Shown here: positions 25,174 through 32,556 of the stretch, piece after piece
Position numbering within the stretch: the first letter of the stretch is position 1
How the letters are laid out: every line of letters begins with the position of its first letter
NCBI GenBank assembly: GCA_003521625.1
Contig: DPHV01000024.1
Coordinates: 115,740-179,739 of the forward strand
Length of the DNA: 64,000 nucleotides
Source of the DNA: Ruminococcus sp.
GTDB lineage: Bacteria; Bacillota; Clostridia; Oscillospirales; Acutalibacteraceae
Reading direction: 5' to 3'
Notes under the pieces: generated by a model
What the model was told of the DNA's origin: nothing
The model's database searches: none
The model's input: only the letters and a program-made list of their open reading frames with translations
Position numbers and translations under genes: made by a program

Positions 25174-25875
25174 TTATACTGCCTTTTCAAGTTCACATCT
25201 GAGCTGGCGGATAATTTTCTTCTCAAGCCGTGAAATGTACGATTGAGAAATTCCCAGTTTATCAGCCACCTGCTTTTGCGTATGCTCCTTTTTGCCGTTG
25301 AGTCCGAAACGCAGTTCCATTATCAGACATTCACGTTCGCCGAGCTTTGAAACAGCGTTTAGCACAAGCTTTTTTTCAAGCTCATTTTCAATGTTAATAT
25401 TGACAGTGTCAGGCTCGCTTCCGAGAATGTCACAAAGTAAAAGCTCGTTTCCGTCCCAGTCGGTATTCAGCGGCTCATCAATTGAAATTTCATTTTTAAG
25501 CTGTGAGGATTTTCGCAGAAACATAAGAATTTCATTTTCAATGCACCTTGAAGCGTAAGTTGCAAGCTTGATATTCTTTTCGGGCGAAAATGTGTTGACT
25601 GCTTTGATAAGTCCGATTGTGCCGATTGAAATCAAATCCTCTGCACCTGCACTCGGTGACTCAAACTTCTTTGCGATGTAGACAACAAGCCTTAAATTGT
25701 GGACAATAAGCGGTTCTCTTGCTTTATCATCACCGTTCATAATTTTCTGCATTACGGCAAGCTCTTCGTCCTTGCTGAGCGGAGGAGGGAGCGTTTCGTT
25801 TCCGTTGATATATAATACTTCGTTTTCGGACAGAAACAACATTTTGATTTTGAAAATTACATTATGTATAAGCAT
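25174..25875 (-). CDS. sigE: RNA polymerase sporulation sigma factor E (pro-sigma-E)
   Basis: Mother-cell sigma factor of early sporulation. From ATG 25875, 233 residues; GAGAGGTC lies just upstream, whereas the in-frame ATG at 25911 would lie inside spoIIGA. The basic, hydrophobic N-terminus (MLIHNVIFKIKMLFLSENEV) is the pro-sequence removed by SpoIIGA, and LYINGNETLPPPLS marks the mature start region. Region 2 has NLRLVVYIAKKFE, DLISIGTIGLIKAVNTF and LATYASRCIENEILMFLR; region 4 has KQVADKLGISQSYISRLEKK. These near-invariant stretches identify sigma-E rather than sigma-K or sigma-G. It follows spoIIGA by 10 bases. sigG, adjacent in many Firmicutes, is not found downstream. Confidence 0.95.
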   Translation of the reverse strand: MLIHNVIFKIKMLFLSENEVLYINGNETLPPPLSKDEELAVMQKIMNGDDKAREPLIVHNLRLVVYIAKKFESPSAGAEDLISIGTIGLIKAVNTFSPEKNIKLATYASRCIENEILMFLRKSSQLKNEISIDEPLNTDWDGNELLLCDILGSEPDTVNINIENELEKKLVLNAVSKLGERECLIMELRFGLNGKKEHTQKQVADKLGISQSYISRLEKKIIRQLRCELEKAV

Positions 25876-25885
25876 TGCTGACCTC

Positions 25886-26686
25886 TCATTCAATATTTTT
25901 CGAAATTTCATACGGAATCAATGCCCGTATATCACCTTTGATAACATTTTTGCATATACCTATATAAACGCCATTAATTTCAGCTCCGTTAATTTTTATT
26001 TTGTCAGGCTTAAAACCCTTTAAGATGCCGTCACCTCCAAGACTGGAAAACGGAATTATCCTTGTATTTTCATCATCAGGCATACAACTGTCAAGTACGT
26101 CTTCTTCTGCAATTATTACATAATTGCCCGAAAAAGGCTCTTTAACATTACATCCGCTGTCAATCTTTGCGCTGAATACAGCCGATTTTTCCGATAAATA
26201 AATTTCAACATTACAAACACCACCTCCGCATACACCTTTCGTCAACCTTTTTATAAGTTTAAGAATATAATAGCAGGCAAGAGTAAGAATAATAAGAACA
26301 ACGGGGGAAATATTAAAGTAAACGGTGTCGTTGTATATTTCCAGACCCTTTGGTTTAAATGACGTATAGATGAAAATCATAATTCCGCAGAACGAAAAGG
26401 AGATAAAGAAGTATACCGCCACCCGTTTAATATAGTTTTTTAAACTGCATTTGCCAAATACCGAAAGGACGATTGCGGCGGCAGAAGCTATATCAAAGAT
26501 GATGTTTATTCCGAACGGAAGTTCAGGAAGAAGGACGGCAAGGCTGAAAACTCCGCCCAGTAAGCTTCCCATAATAATTCTGTGGTATGATGTTCCAAGA
26601 TGAAGAAACTTCTTTGTACAGAGAATTATAAAGAAATCAATGAAGATATTCACCGTAATCAATACGTCAATATAAACAGTTCTCAT
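25886..26686 (-). CDS. spoIIGA: Sporulation sigma-E factor-processing peptidase
   Basis: Membrane aspartic protease that activates pro-sigma-E at the sporulation septum. ATG 26686 is preferred (AAGGGGTG 7 bases upstream); GTG 26695 is in frame but lies in that site. 266 residues: five hydrophobic helices in the first 145, then a soluble protease domain with active-site D176 in AKIDSGCN, close to the DSGN motif of B. subtilis SpoIIGA. The Gly/Cys-rich CGGGVCN before the domain is unusual. The gene pairs with sigE, its substrate. Confidence 0.93.
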   Translation of the reverse strand: MRTVYIDVLITVNIFIDFFIILCTKKFLHLGTSYHRIIMGSLLGGVFSLAVLLPELPFGINIIFDIASAAAIVLSVFGKCSLKNYIKRVAVYFFISFSFCGIMIFIYTSFKPKGLEIYNDTVYFNISPVVLIILTLACYYILKLIKRLTKGVCGGGVCNVEIYLSEKSAVFSAKIDSGCNVKEPFSGNYVIIAEEDVLDSCMPDDENTRIIPFSSLGGDGILKGFKPDKIKINGAEINGVYIGICKNVIKGDIRALIPYEISKNIE

Positions 26687-26704
26687 TATTTTCACCCCTT
26701 ATAA

Positions 26705-26737
26705 ATTATTGCACAGAGGTTAAATAATAAATGTCAA
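26705..26737 (-). promoter_or_regulatory. Candidate Spo0A-type spoIIG promoter with long spacer
   Basis: On the minus strand TTGACA (26737-26732) is separated by 21 bases from AATAAT (26710-26705), or by 22 from ATAATT. The B. subtilis spoIIG promoter is known for a 22-base spacer bridged by Spo0A. The -35 box lies in TTTTGACA, one base from the 0A box TTCGACA. Inferred by analogy. Confidence 0.5.
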
Positions 26738-26759
26738 AATATGTACAGGAGGTAAAATT

Positions 26760-26846
26760 ATGTTATTGGGAATTATTATCGGAATGTTCATCGGAGCTTT
26801 TGTTGGTGTAAGTATAATGTGCCTATTCTACTACACCAAGGACTAA
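26760..26846 (+). CDS. 28-residue single-span membrane peptide, DUF3789-like
   Basis: A small ORF with a perfect AGGAGG site 7 bases before the ATG and its own terminator just after the stop. The product starts MLLGIIIGMFIGAF, continues with a Gly-spaced hydrophobic stretch and ends CLFYYTKD: one membrane helix with a short charged tail. This resembles the DUF3789 family of tiny clostridial proteins of unknown role. It is divergent from spoIIGA, so a sporulation link is possible but not shown. Confidence 0.7.
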   Translation: MLLGIIIGMFIGAFVGVSIMCLFYYTKD

Positions 26847-26847
26847 A

Positions 26848-26873
26848 AAAGCCGGCTCAGACGAGTCGGCTTT
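26848..26873. terminator. Bidirectional terminator after the small membrane peptide
   Basis: AAAGCCGGCTC (26848-26858) / GAGTCGGCTTT (26863-26873), one G-U pair, loop AGAC; it also serves the convergent degV gene. Confidence 0.8.
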
Positions 26874-26895
26874 ACATATATGGTTGTATTTATTA

Positions 26896-27768
26896 TTATG
26901 ATTTAAGATTTCTTTTGCCGAGGAAAAGAACAGCTAACATTCCCGAACCGACGTGAGTACCGATAACGGGACCTATGTCGCAAATCTGAACTTCCCTGCA
27001 CTTACCTTTAATTGTTTTTTTCAGTTCAAGAGCGCCTTCTTTATTGTCAGCGTGTGCAACAAAAACGATGTTATTCTTGCTGTTCTCTCCGTCACGTTCA
27101 AAATGCTTTACAAGTGTAGGAATAATATTGCTTTTACCTCTGATTTTTCCGACATTTACAAGATGTCCGCCGTCATCAACGCTGATTAACGGCTTAATCT
27201 GTAAGGCTTTGCCGAATGTTGCGGTTACGGCTGAAATTCTTCCGCCTCTTTTAAGCTGGTCAAGGTCGTCAACGACAAACCAATGACATATTTTAAGACG
27301 TGTTTCTTCAATATATCCGGCAAGCTCTTCAATTGATGCACCGTCAGCATATTTTTGGCCTGCAAGATATACAAGAAATCCAAGACCGGCGGAGTCGCAA
27401 AGAGAGTCAATTGTGATGATTTTTCTGTCCGGATACTTTTCTTTTAAGTCTTTGACAGCCATAAGGCAGGTGTTGTATGTTCCGCTTAAGCCTGTAGAGA
27501 TACCGGTATATAGAATATCCTTGCCTGCCTTGAGATATGTTTCAAAATAATTTGTAAAGCTGTTGTAGTTAATCTGCGAGGTTTTAGAATCAACGCCTTT
27601 TTTTATTTTGTCGTAAAATTCATCAAGGCTCATCATTCTTGCGTCGGTGTAGTGAAGATAGCACTTTCCTTCCATCTGAAATTCCATAGGAAGAACTTCA
27701 ACGCCGATTTCACTAACCTGCTTTTCTGTTAAATCGCACGATGCGTCTGTCATAAAAACATAGTCCAT
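26896..27768 (-). CDS. DegV family fatty acid-binding protein
   Basis: 290 residues from ATG 27768 (GGGAGATG upstream). An in-frame start at 27858 would begin upstream of the likely transcription start, so it is rejected. DegV proteins (FakB-like) present a bound fatty acid to the kinase FakA. Visible features: MTDASCDLTEKQ at the N-terminus, YTGISTGLSGTYNTCLMA near residue 85, and the C-terminal domain with LQIKPLISVDDGGHL. No fakA in the window. Which fatty acid it carries cannot be read. Confidence 0.9.
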   Translation of the reverse strand: MDYVFMTDASCDLTEKQVSEIGVEVLPMEFQMEGKCYLHYTDARMMSLDEFYDKIKKGVDSKTSQINYNSFTNYFETYLKAGKDILYTGISTGLSGTYNTCLMAVKDLKEKYPDRKIITIDSLCDSAGLGFLVYLAGQKYADGASIEELAGYIEETRLKICHWFVVDDLDQLKRGGRISAVTATFGKALQIKPLISVDDGGHLVNVGKIRGKSNIIPTLVKHFERDGENSKNNIVFVAHADNKEGALELKKTIKGKCREVQICDIGPVIGTHVGSGMLAVLFLGKRNLKS

Positions 27769-27820
27769 ATTTACATCTCCCAAATAAGTATGTGATATAT
27801 ACGCAAATAAATACAAATCT

Positions 27821-27849
27821 ATTTTATCAAAACAACTCATAAAAGTCAA
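27821..27849 (-). promoter_or_regulatory. Sigma-A promoter of the DegV gene
   Basis: Minus strand TTGACT (27849-27844), a 17-base spacer and TAAAAT (27826-27821), 53 bases before the start. Confidence 0.75.
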
Positions 27850-27899
27850 CGAATACAATTGTTATTATATACATATATATTATAAGAGGGGTGAAATTA

Positions 27900-28187
27900 A
27901 TGAACTGTCGATTTGCCGATTTACGTCATAAAGAAGTTATAAGCACCTGCGACGGCACACGGCTTGGATTTGTCGATGATGTTATAGTGGATACAAAAAC
28001 GGCTTGTATTGTATCTTTTGTAATATTTGGTCGAATGAGTTTCTTCGGATTGTTCGGAAAATGCGAGGATTATATTATTCCTTGGGAGAAAATTCAGCTT
28101 ATCGGAGAGGATACAATCATAATTTCCTGCAAAACTCCTAACCCTGTAAAAAGGCAGAAAAAACGCCGTTTTCATCAAAAAAATTAA
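27900..28187 (+). CDS. YlmC/YmxH family PRC-barrel sporulation protein
   Basis: 95 residues from ATG 27900 (AGGGGTG 7 bases upstream; GTG 27891 is part of that site). The pattern NCRFADLRHKEVIS, DGTRLGFVDDV and YIIPWEKIQLIGEDTII is the PRC-barrel of the YlmC/YmxH family, common in spore-formers and often controlled by sporulation sigma factors. The C-terminal tail is very basic (KRQKKRRFHQKN). Biochemical role unknown; it may bind RNA or protein via the barrel. Confidence 0.85.
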   Translation: MNCRFADLRHKEVISTCDGTRLGFVDDVIVDTKTACIVSFVIFGRMSFFGLFGKCEDYIIPWEKIQLIGEDTIIISCKTPNPVKRQKKRRFHQKN

Positions 28188-28292
28188 AAAAATTCACTTT
28201 CTAACCATACGGCAAAATAAACGAAGAAAAGCTGACAAATATGTTTATATTGCACAACTTATAATTTCTTTAAGTAATTAAAGGGATAGGTT

Positions 28293-28318
28293 GTTACAAT
28301 TTTATTACAAAAGTTACA
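28293..28318 (-). promoter_or_regulatory. WalR-like repeat upstream of the cell-wall hydrolase gene
   Basis: GTTACA (28293) and ATTACA (28304) start 11 bases apart, i.e. TGTAAT-N5-TGTAAC on the minus strand, matching the WalR consensus TGTWAH-N5-TGTWAH. A third copy, GTTACA, starts at 28313. WalR controls wall hydrolases in Firmicutes, which fits the downstream gene; no walRK is in the window. Confidence 0.4.
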
Positions 28319-28414
28319 AGCGAAAATGGGTGCAGGACTTGCAATTTGATTTTTTTTGTGTTTTAATACAGTTGAAATTGTGTGTTTGATAAAATTTTAA
28401 CGACTAAAGGACGT

Positions 28415-28474
28415 AGTACTCATTAAATAATCAATTGATTTGATTAGCAATTAATCTTAATTGTTTTGAGTGCT
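28415..28474 (+). promoter_or_regulatory. Long leader stem-loop before the hydrolase ribosome binding site
   Basis: AGTACTCA (28415-28422) pairs with TGAGTGCT (28467-28474), with inner pairings CAATT/AATTG and GATTA/TAATC. It ends 8 bases before GGGAGGA. Possible RNA stabiliser or regulatory structure. Confidence 0.4.
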
Positions 28475-28497
28475 GAAATCACAGGGAGGATAAATTT

Positions 28498-29400
28498 TTG
28501 AGAGCGACAAAATTTAAGCATTACGGAAACGACAGTAAATCGGATAACAAGGTTTCAAAAACCTCAAAGCCGAAATCAGGAAAAAAGGTTAAGGCATTAT
28601 CCGTTACATTTGCACTTACTCTGGCAGCAGTTGCACTTATCGTGCCTACTACAACACTTGCACCCGACGTTGACGCTTATGAAGACAGCAAAGCGGCTTC
28701 GTATTCAGTAGGTGACGTTGATGAGTTTGCTGCAGTTATCACTGATAACTGTGTAATCGAAACAACTGTTCCGCTAACCCAAGAGGAAACTACCGTAGCG
28801 CCGACGAAAAAGAAAACAACAAAAGAAACAAAGCCTACAGAGCCTGCAACCGAAGCTGAAACTGAAAAGTCAACTGAAGAAACATCAGAGGTTGAACAAA
28901 GTGAAAGCAATGTTGAGGTAAGCGAGAATTCCGGATACAGCGAAAGCTACACAGAATATCAGGAAGAAAACAGCAATGATTATTCCTACAACACAGGCAG
29001 CTATCTTATAGGCATAAGCAACCCCGATTACAATTACAGTCCTTCACCGGTTTCTCTTTCTTCTTATGACAGAGCAAAGCTTGAAAGACTTGTTATGGGC
29101 GAAGCAGGAAGTATGGGCTATAACGGTTGTGCACTCGTTGCACAGTGTATCAGAGACGCTATGAACCGTTCAAACACTACTTCTATTGACAGAATAATTT
29201 CTGAATACCAGTATTATGCACCTACAAACAAAGAACCTAATCAGACTGTTAAAGACGCAGTATCATACATATTTGACCAGAACGGCTCAGCCGTACAGCA
29301 CAGAATACTCTGTTTCTATACAGGCTCAAGCGGCTGGCACGAAACACAGAATTTCATTGTAGGATGCGGAAATGTAAGATTTTTCGATTTATACGCATAA
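28498..29400 (+). CDS. Exported SleB/CwlJ-family cell-wall hydrolase with Thr/Glu-rich linker
   Basis: 300 residues from TTG 28498, placed 7 bases after GGGAGGA. The N-terminus is long and basic, then a hydrophobic segment (about 35-60, LSVTFALTLAAVALIVP) forms a signal peptide or anchor. Residues 85-185 are a Thr/Glu/Ser-rich linker. The C-terminal hydrolase domain (about 190-300) has the catalytic glutamate E202 in VMGEAGSMGYNGCALVAQC, and HRILCFYTGSSGWHETQNF. Family members are spore-cortex or vegetative wall lytic enzymes. The leader's WalR-like repeat suggests a vegetative wall role, but a sporulation role remains possible. Confidence 0.85.
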   Translation: MRATKFKHYGNDSKSDNKVSKTSKPKSGKKVKALSVTFALTLAAVALIVPTTTLAPDVDAYEDSKAASYSVGDVDEFAAVITDNCVIETTVPLTQEETTVAPTKKKTTKETKPTEPATEAETEKSTEETSEVEQSESNVEVSENSGYSESYTEYQEENSNDYSYNTGSYLIGISNPDYNYSPSPVSLSSYDRAKLERLVMGEAGSMGYNGCALVAQCIRDAMNRSNTTSIDRIISEYQYYAPTNKEPNQTVKDAVSYIFDQNGSAVQHRILCFYTGSSGWHETQNFIVGCGNVRFFDLYA

Positions 29401-29420
29401 TTCAGTATTAAATATCTATA

Positions 29421-29457
29421 AAAATCAAGTGTTTTTCTAAAAAAAGCACTTGATTTT
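29421..29457 (+). terminator. Terminator after the exported hydrolase gene
   Basis: AAAATCAAGTG (29421-29431) / CACTTGATTTT (29447-29457) with an A/T-rich loop and the tail TTTCTTTTTT. The tail overlaps the -35 box of the rpsB promoter. Confidence 0.85.
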
Positions 29458-29477
29458 TTTCTTTTTTATGGTATAAT
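29450..29477 (+). promoter_or_regulatory. Extended -10 promoter of rpsB-tsf
   Basis: TTGATT (29450-29455), a 16-base spacer ending TGG, then TATAAT (29472-29477). About 100 bases of leader follow, with short stems (AAGCAT/ATGCTT at 29482-29503, and GGTTTTAACC). Confidence 0.7.
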
Positions 29478-29585
29478 ATATAAGCATTTCGCACGCTGAT
29501 GCTTGTCGGCAGGGTGGCATAATTGCTTATTGCTCCGATAAAATCAAGGCACAGCGGAGGTTTTAACCTAAGGAGGAAATTAATA

Positions 29586-30317
29586 ATGGCAGTAGTTTCT
29601 ATGAAACAGCTTCTGGAGGCCGGCGTACACTTCGGCCACCAGACAAGAAGATGGAACCCTAAAATGGCAGAGTACATCTTCACAGAACGTAACGGTATCT
29701 ACATCATCGACCTTCAGAAGAGCGTTAAAAAGCTTGAGGAAGCTTACAACTTTGTTCGTGAGATTTCCGCAGAAGGCAAGAGCGTACTTTTCGTAGGTAC
29801 AAAGAAGCAGGCTCAGGATTCTGTTAAGGAAGAGGCAGAGCGTGCAGGCGCTTACTATGTAAACGCAAGATGGCTCGGCGGTATGCTTACAAACTTCTCA
29901 ACAATCCGCAGAAGAATTGCTCGTTTAAAGCAGCTTCGTGCTATGCAGGAGGACGGCACATTTGACCTTCTTCCCAAGAAAGAAGTTATTAAGCTCAACC
30001 TTGAGATTGAAAAGCTTGAAAAGTTTATGGGCGGTATCAAGGATATGACAGAGATGCCCGGCGCACTCTTCATCGTTGACCCCAGAAAAGAAAGAATTGC
30101 AGTTTCAGAAGCTAAAAAGCTCAATATTCCGATTGTTGCAATCGTTGATACAAACTGCGATCCCGATGAAATTGACTATGTAATTCCCGGTAATGACGAC
30201 GCTATCCGTGCAGTAAAGCTTATTGCAGGCGCAATGGCTAACGCTGTAATCGAAGGCAGAGAAGGTCAGATGGGTGCAGCTGCTGTTGAAGAAACAGAAG
30301 AAGAAACAGCTGAATAA
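29586..30317 (+). CDS. rpsB: 30S ribosomal protein uS2
   Basis: 243 residues from ATG 29586 after AAGGAGG. The start AVVSMKQLLEAGVHFGHQTRRWNPKM and LFVGTKKQAQDSV are diagnostic, as are RWLGGMLTNF and the C-terminal PGNDDAIRAVKLI. The Glu-rich tail is normal for clostridial S2. Ends 40 bases before tsf, the usual bacterial pair of S2 with elongation factor Ts. The leader may hold an S2 autoregulatory element, as in other bacteria. Confidence 0.98.
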   Translation: MAVVSMKQLLEAGVHFGHQTRRWNPKMAEYIFTERNGIYIIDLQKSVKKLEEAYNFVREISAEGKSVLFVGTKKQAQDSVKEEAERAGAYYVNARWLGGMLTNFSTIRRRIARLKQLRAMQEDGTFDLLPKKEVIKLNLEIEKLEKFMGGIKDMTEMPGALFIVDPRKERIAVSEAKKLNIPIVAIVDTNCDPDEIDYVIPGNDDAIRAVKLIAGAMANAVIEGREGQMGAAAVEETEEETAE

Positions 30318-30357
30318 TTATAATTTTTAAATTACTTTTCGAAAGGATGTATTCATA

Positions 30358-31269
30358 ATGGCAGCATTTACAGCTCAGGATGTAAAAGCACTCAGAGAGA
30401 AAACAGGCTGCGGCATGATGGACTGCAAAAAGGCACTCACAAATGCTGACGGCGATATGGATAAGGCAATTGACTTCTTAAGAGAACAGGGTCTTGCAAA
30501 GCAGGCTAAAAAGGCAAGCAGAGTAGCTGCTGAAGGTGTTGCTTACGCTTGCACAAGCGACGACCTTTCTGTAGGCGTTGTAATCGAAGTAAACGCTGAA
30601 ACAGACTTCGTTGCAAAGAACGATTCATTTATGGATTTCGTAAAGGCTTGCGCTGAAACAGTTATGAAGCAGAATCCTGCTGATGTTGAGGCTCTTCTTG
30701 CTCTTCAGGCTGAAGGCACAACACAGACAGTTGCAGAGCTTTTACAGGAAAAGGTTCTTACAATCGGCGAGAACATTCAGATTCGTCGTTTTGAGCGTAT
30801 GGAAGGTGCTTGCGTTGCTTATGTACACGCAGGCGGTAAAATCGGCGTTCTTGTAAACTTTGACACAGACCTCGCTTCAAAGCCCGAGTTTGTTGCATAC
30901 GGCAAGGACGTTGCAATGCAGATTGCAGCTCTAAACACTCAGTACCTCACAGAGAAAGATGTTCCTGCTGATGTTATCGAGCATGAAAAAGAAGTTATGC
31001 GCCAGCAGGTAATCAACGAGGGTAAGCCCGAAGCAATTGCTGATAAGATTGTAATGGGTAAGATTGGTAAGTTCTATAAGGAAAACTGCCTTGTAGATCA
31101 GGAGTTCGTTAAGGACAGCAAGCAGACAATCAAGCAGTACACACAGAATACTGCAAAGGCTCTCGGCGGTTCTATTGAAATCAAGAAGTTCGTTCGTTTT
31201 GAAAAGGGCGAAGGCATTGAGAAGAGACAGGACGATTTTGCGGCAGAAGTTGCAAGCATGGTAAAATAA
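30358..31269 (+). CDS. tsf: Elongation factor Ts
   Basis: Exchanges GDP for GTP on EF-Tu. 303 residues. N-terminal UBA-like domain FTAQDVKALREKTGCGMMDCKKAL (read 5-28), then the core with the exchange motif NAETDFVAKNDSF near residue 80 and a second core subdomain. Length is normal for the full two-subdomain form. Preceded by GAAAGGATG and followed by a strong terminator; operon with rpsB. Confidence 0.98.
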   Translation: MAAFTAQDVKALREKTGCGMMDCKKALTNADGDMDKAIDFLREQGLAKQAKKASRVAAEGVAYACTSDDLSVGVVIEVNAETDFVAKNDSFMDFVKACAETVMKQNPADVEALLALQAEGTTQTVAELLQEKVLTIGENIQIRRFERMEGACVAYVHAGGKIGVLVNFDTDLASKPEFVAYGKDVAMQIAALNTQYLTEKDVPADVIEHEKEVMRQQVINEGKPEAIADKIVMGKIGKFYKENCLVDQEFVKDSKQTIKQYTQNTAKALGGSIEIKKFVRFEKGEGIEKRQDDFAAEVASMVK

Positions 31270-31290
31270 TTCTGTTATAGAATAATTATA

Positions 31291-31314
31291 ATCCCGTCAC
31301 ATTAGTGGCGGGAT
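31291..31314 (+). terminator. Terminator of rpsB-tsf
   Basis: ATCCCGTCAC/GTGGCGGGAT stem (one G-U pair), loop ATTA, then TTTTTTA. Confidence 0.9.
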
Positions 31315-31343
31315 TTTTTATACTTTTGGATACAAAACTTTTA

Positions 31344-31991
31344 TTAATAATAGAATCTGATAAATTTGATATTGTAAAAATCGCAGGTTGTCAGGTCGTT
31401 TGTATCAAGCTCGTTAATCAGGATATAGTTTGACGCTACACCCAGCAAAAAGCCTGATTTTGTAACTATTGAATTTGAGCCTACAAGAAAATCAATGGAA
31501 ACTCGTCGTCCAATCTGCGTTCTTAAAAATCCGTTTAAATATTGCAGACTTTCAGCTGTAACGGGATATGGGTGCTGTATATCGGTAATGCCGTCCATCA
31601 GACTGCTTTCAAGCGGCAGCTGAATTGTTGCACCGTAGTCAAAGGTTGTTGCCGGAGTTGATGGAACAACGTTCTGATTACTTCTGACGTTTTCCTGCAT
31701 ACTCGGTTGTGTTGCTGTGCCGGTGTCTGTTGTTGTCGGAGAAGAAGTCCCTGTTCTGCCGATTTGCTGATTATGATAAGCCGCAATCTGTTCAACAGAG
31801 GGAATTGTATACTTTTCCTGATTTACAACATTCGGAACGCATCCCTGTTGAGTGCAGCCGCCGGACGGAAAACCGTAATAATCTCCGGGATTCAAACCTT
31901 GATTCAGTGTTGTATTAAAAGCCTCATTAGGAATTAAACTCTTAGTCTGCATCATATTATTGCTTACGTTGCCTGTATTCTGATTTGCCAT
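31344..31991 (-). CDS. GerQ-like spore coat protein
   Basis: 215 residues from ATG 31991 (AGGGTG upstream; GTG 32000 is in that site). The C-terminal 75 residues (ESLQYLNGFLRTQIGRRVSI, FLLGVASNYILINELD, NIKFIRFYY) follow the GerQ pattern of a short helix plus small beta-barrel. The first 140 residues are Asn/Gln/Thr/Pro-rich and low in complexity with a Cys pair (GGCTQQGC), typical of coat proteins that are crosslinked. In B. subtilis GerQ is required for CwlJ localisation and activity, and here it directly follows a cwlJ-like gene. Confidence 0.8.
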   Translation of the reverse strand: MANQNTGNVSNNMMQTKSLIPNEAFNTTLNQGLNPGDYYGFPSGGCTQQGCVPNVVNQEKYTIPSVEQIAAYHNQQIGRTGTSSPTTTDTGTATQPSMQENVRSNQNVVPSTPATTFDYGATIQLPLESSLMDGITDIQHPYPVTAESLQYLNGFLRTQIGRRVSIDFLVGSNSIVTKSGFLLGVASNYILINELDTNDLTTCDFYNIKFIRFYY

Positions 31992-32002
31992 TATAATCAC
32001 CC

Positions 32003-32446
32003 TTATGTTTTGGAATAAGCTTGAGTAGGAGAGTAGAAGCAGTGGTCACCGATACGATTATAAATAACCCCGATATTTGACGGAAAGTAGTTAGGACACG
32101 TTGCAGAAAAAGGGTTAAAATAAAATAATGAATCTCCGACAGAGCTTACCGTATTTCCGGCAAGTGCCCAGTCGGCGATTTCATAGTGTATATCTTCCGG
32201 AACCATATTGTAAATATTCTGCGGATTATACGCTCCGCCAATCGAGGTTTTCAGGCAGGTAAACTGATTTGGCTGCTCTATTATTGCTCTGACGTCGCCG
32301 CCGTTGCTTACTCTGGCAAACTCGCCTTCAGTCGCATTTGCTCTGTTAATAATTATTGATGCAACAGCCGCCATGCCGTCTATCCCTTCGCCGCCGGCTT
32401 CACACTTTAACAGCCTTGCAAAAAGCTCTCTTGTATCAAATGCCAT
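32003..32446 (-). CDS. CwlJ-like spore cortex-lytic hydrolase
   Basis: 147 residues with no signal peptide, as in CwlJ, which is made in the mother cell and held in the coat. Motifs: catalytic E16 in LLKCEAGGEGIDGMAAVASI, then NRANATEGEF, PNQFTCL, and the C-terminal GDSLFYFNPFSATCPNYF. The start follows AGGTG. It is 11 bases upstream of the gerQ-like gene on the same strand, reproducing the cwlJ-gerQ unit. This links the region to germination. SleB would be longer and exported, so CwlJ is the better name. Confidence 0.85.
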   Translation of the reverse strand: MAFDTRELFARLLKCEAGGEGIDGMAAVASIIINRANATEGEFARVSNGGDVRAIIEQPNQFTCLKTSIGGAYNPQNIYNMVPEDIHYEIADWALAGNTVSSVGDSLFYFNPFSATCPNYFPSNIGVIYNRIGDHCFYSPTQAYSKT

Positions 32447-32476
32447 TTAATCACCTGCTGATTTGTCGTTCATTTT

Positions 32477-32484
32477 ATAGTATG
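32477..32484 (-). promoter_or_regulatory. Candidate sporulation-type -10 box upstream of the cwlJ-like gene
   Basis: Minus strand CATACTAT matches 7 of 8 positions of the sigma-E -10 box (CATACAMT) and also fits a sigma-G box (CATHHTA). No convincing -35 box is seen, so the sigma factor is uncertain. Confidence 0.35.
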
Positions 32485-32556
32485 CTTTATTTTGCTTTTC
32501 GTTACAATCAGCAGATTGGGTGATAAATATGCTGAAACAGAATTAAAAAGTTATTA

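Larger units (their letters stand above)
28188..28497 (+). other. 310-base intergenic region upstream of the exported hydrolase
   Basis: No gene is seen here. It contains three TTACA-type repeats (28293-28318), T-rich stretches, and a long stem-loop just before the ribosome binding site (28415-28474). No clear sigma-A promoter with correct spacing was found; TTGCAA near 28344 with AT-rich boxes about 18 bases later is the best candidate. No match to a riboswitch class I know, including the ydaO class sometimes found before wall hydrolases. Confidence 0.6.

Noticed and set aside
27769..27858. Extended start for the DegV protein at 27858
   Set aside because: It includes the promoter and lacks a ribosome binding site; homologues start MDYVFMTDASCDL.
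28188..28497. ydaO-type c-di-AMP riboswitch before the hydrolase
   Set aside because: The conserved ydaO core is not present.
29513..29518. GGGTGG resembling part of a T-box antiterminator before rpsB
   Set aside because: No ACCGCG partner, no stem I region, and rpsB is not an amino acid or synthetase gene.
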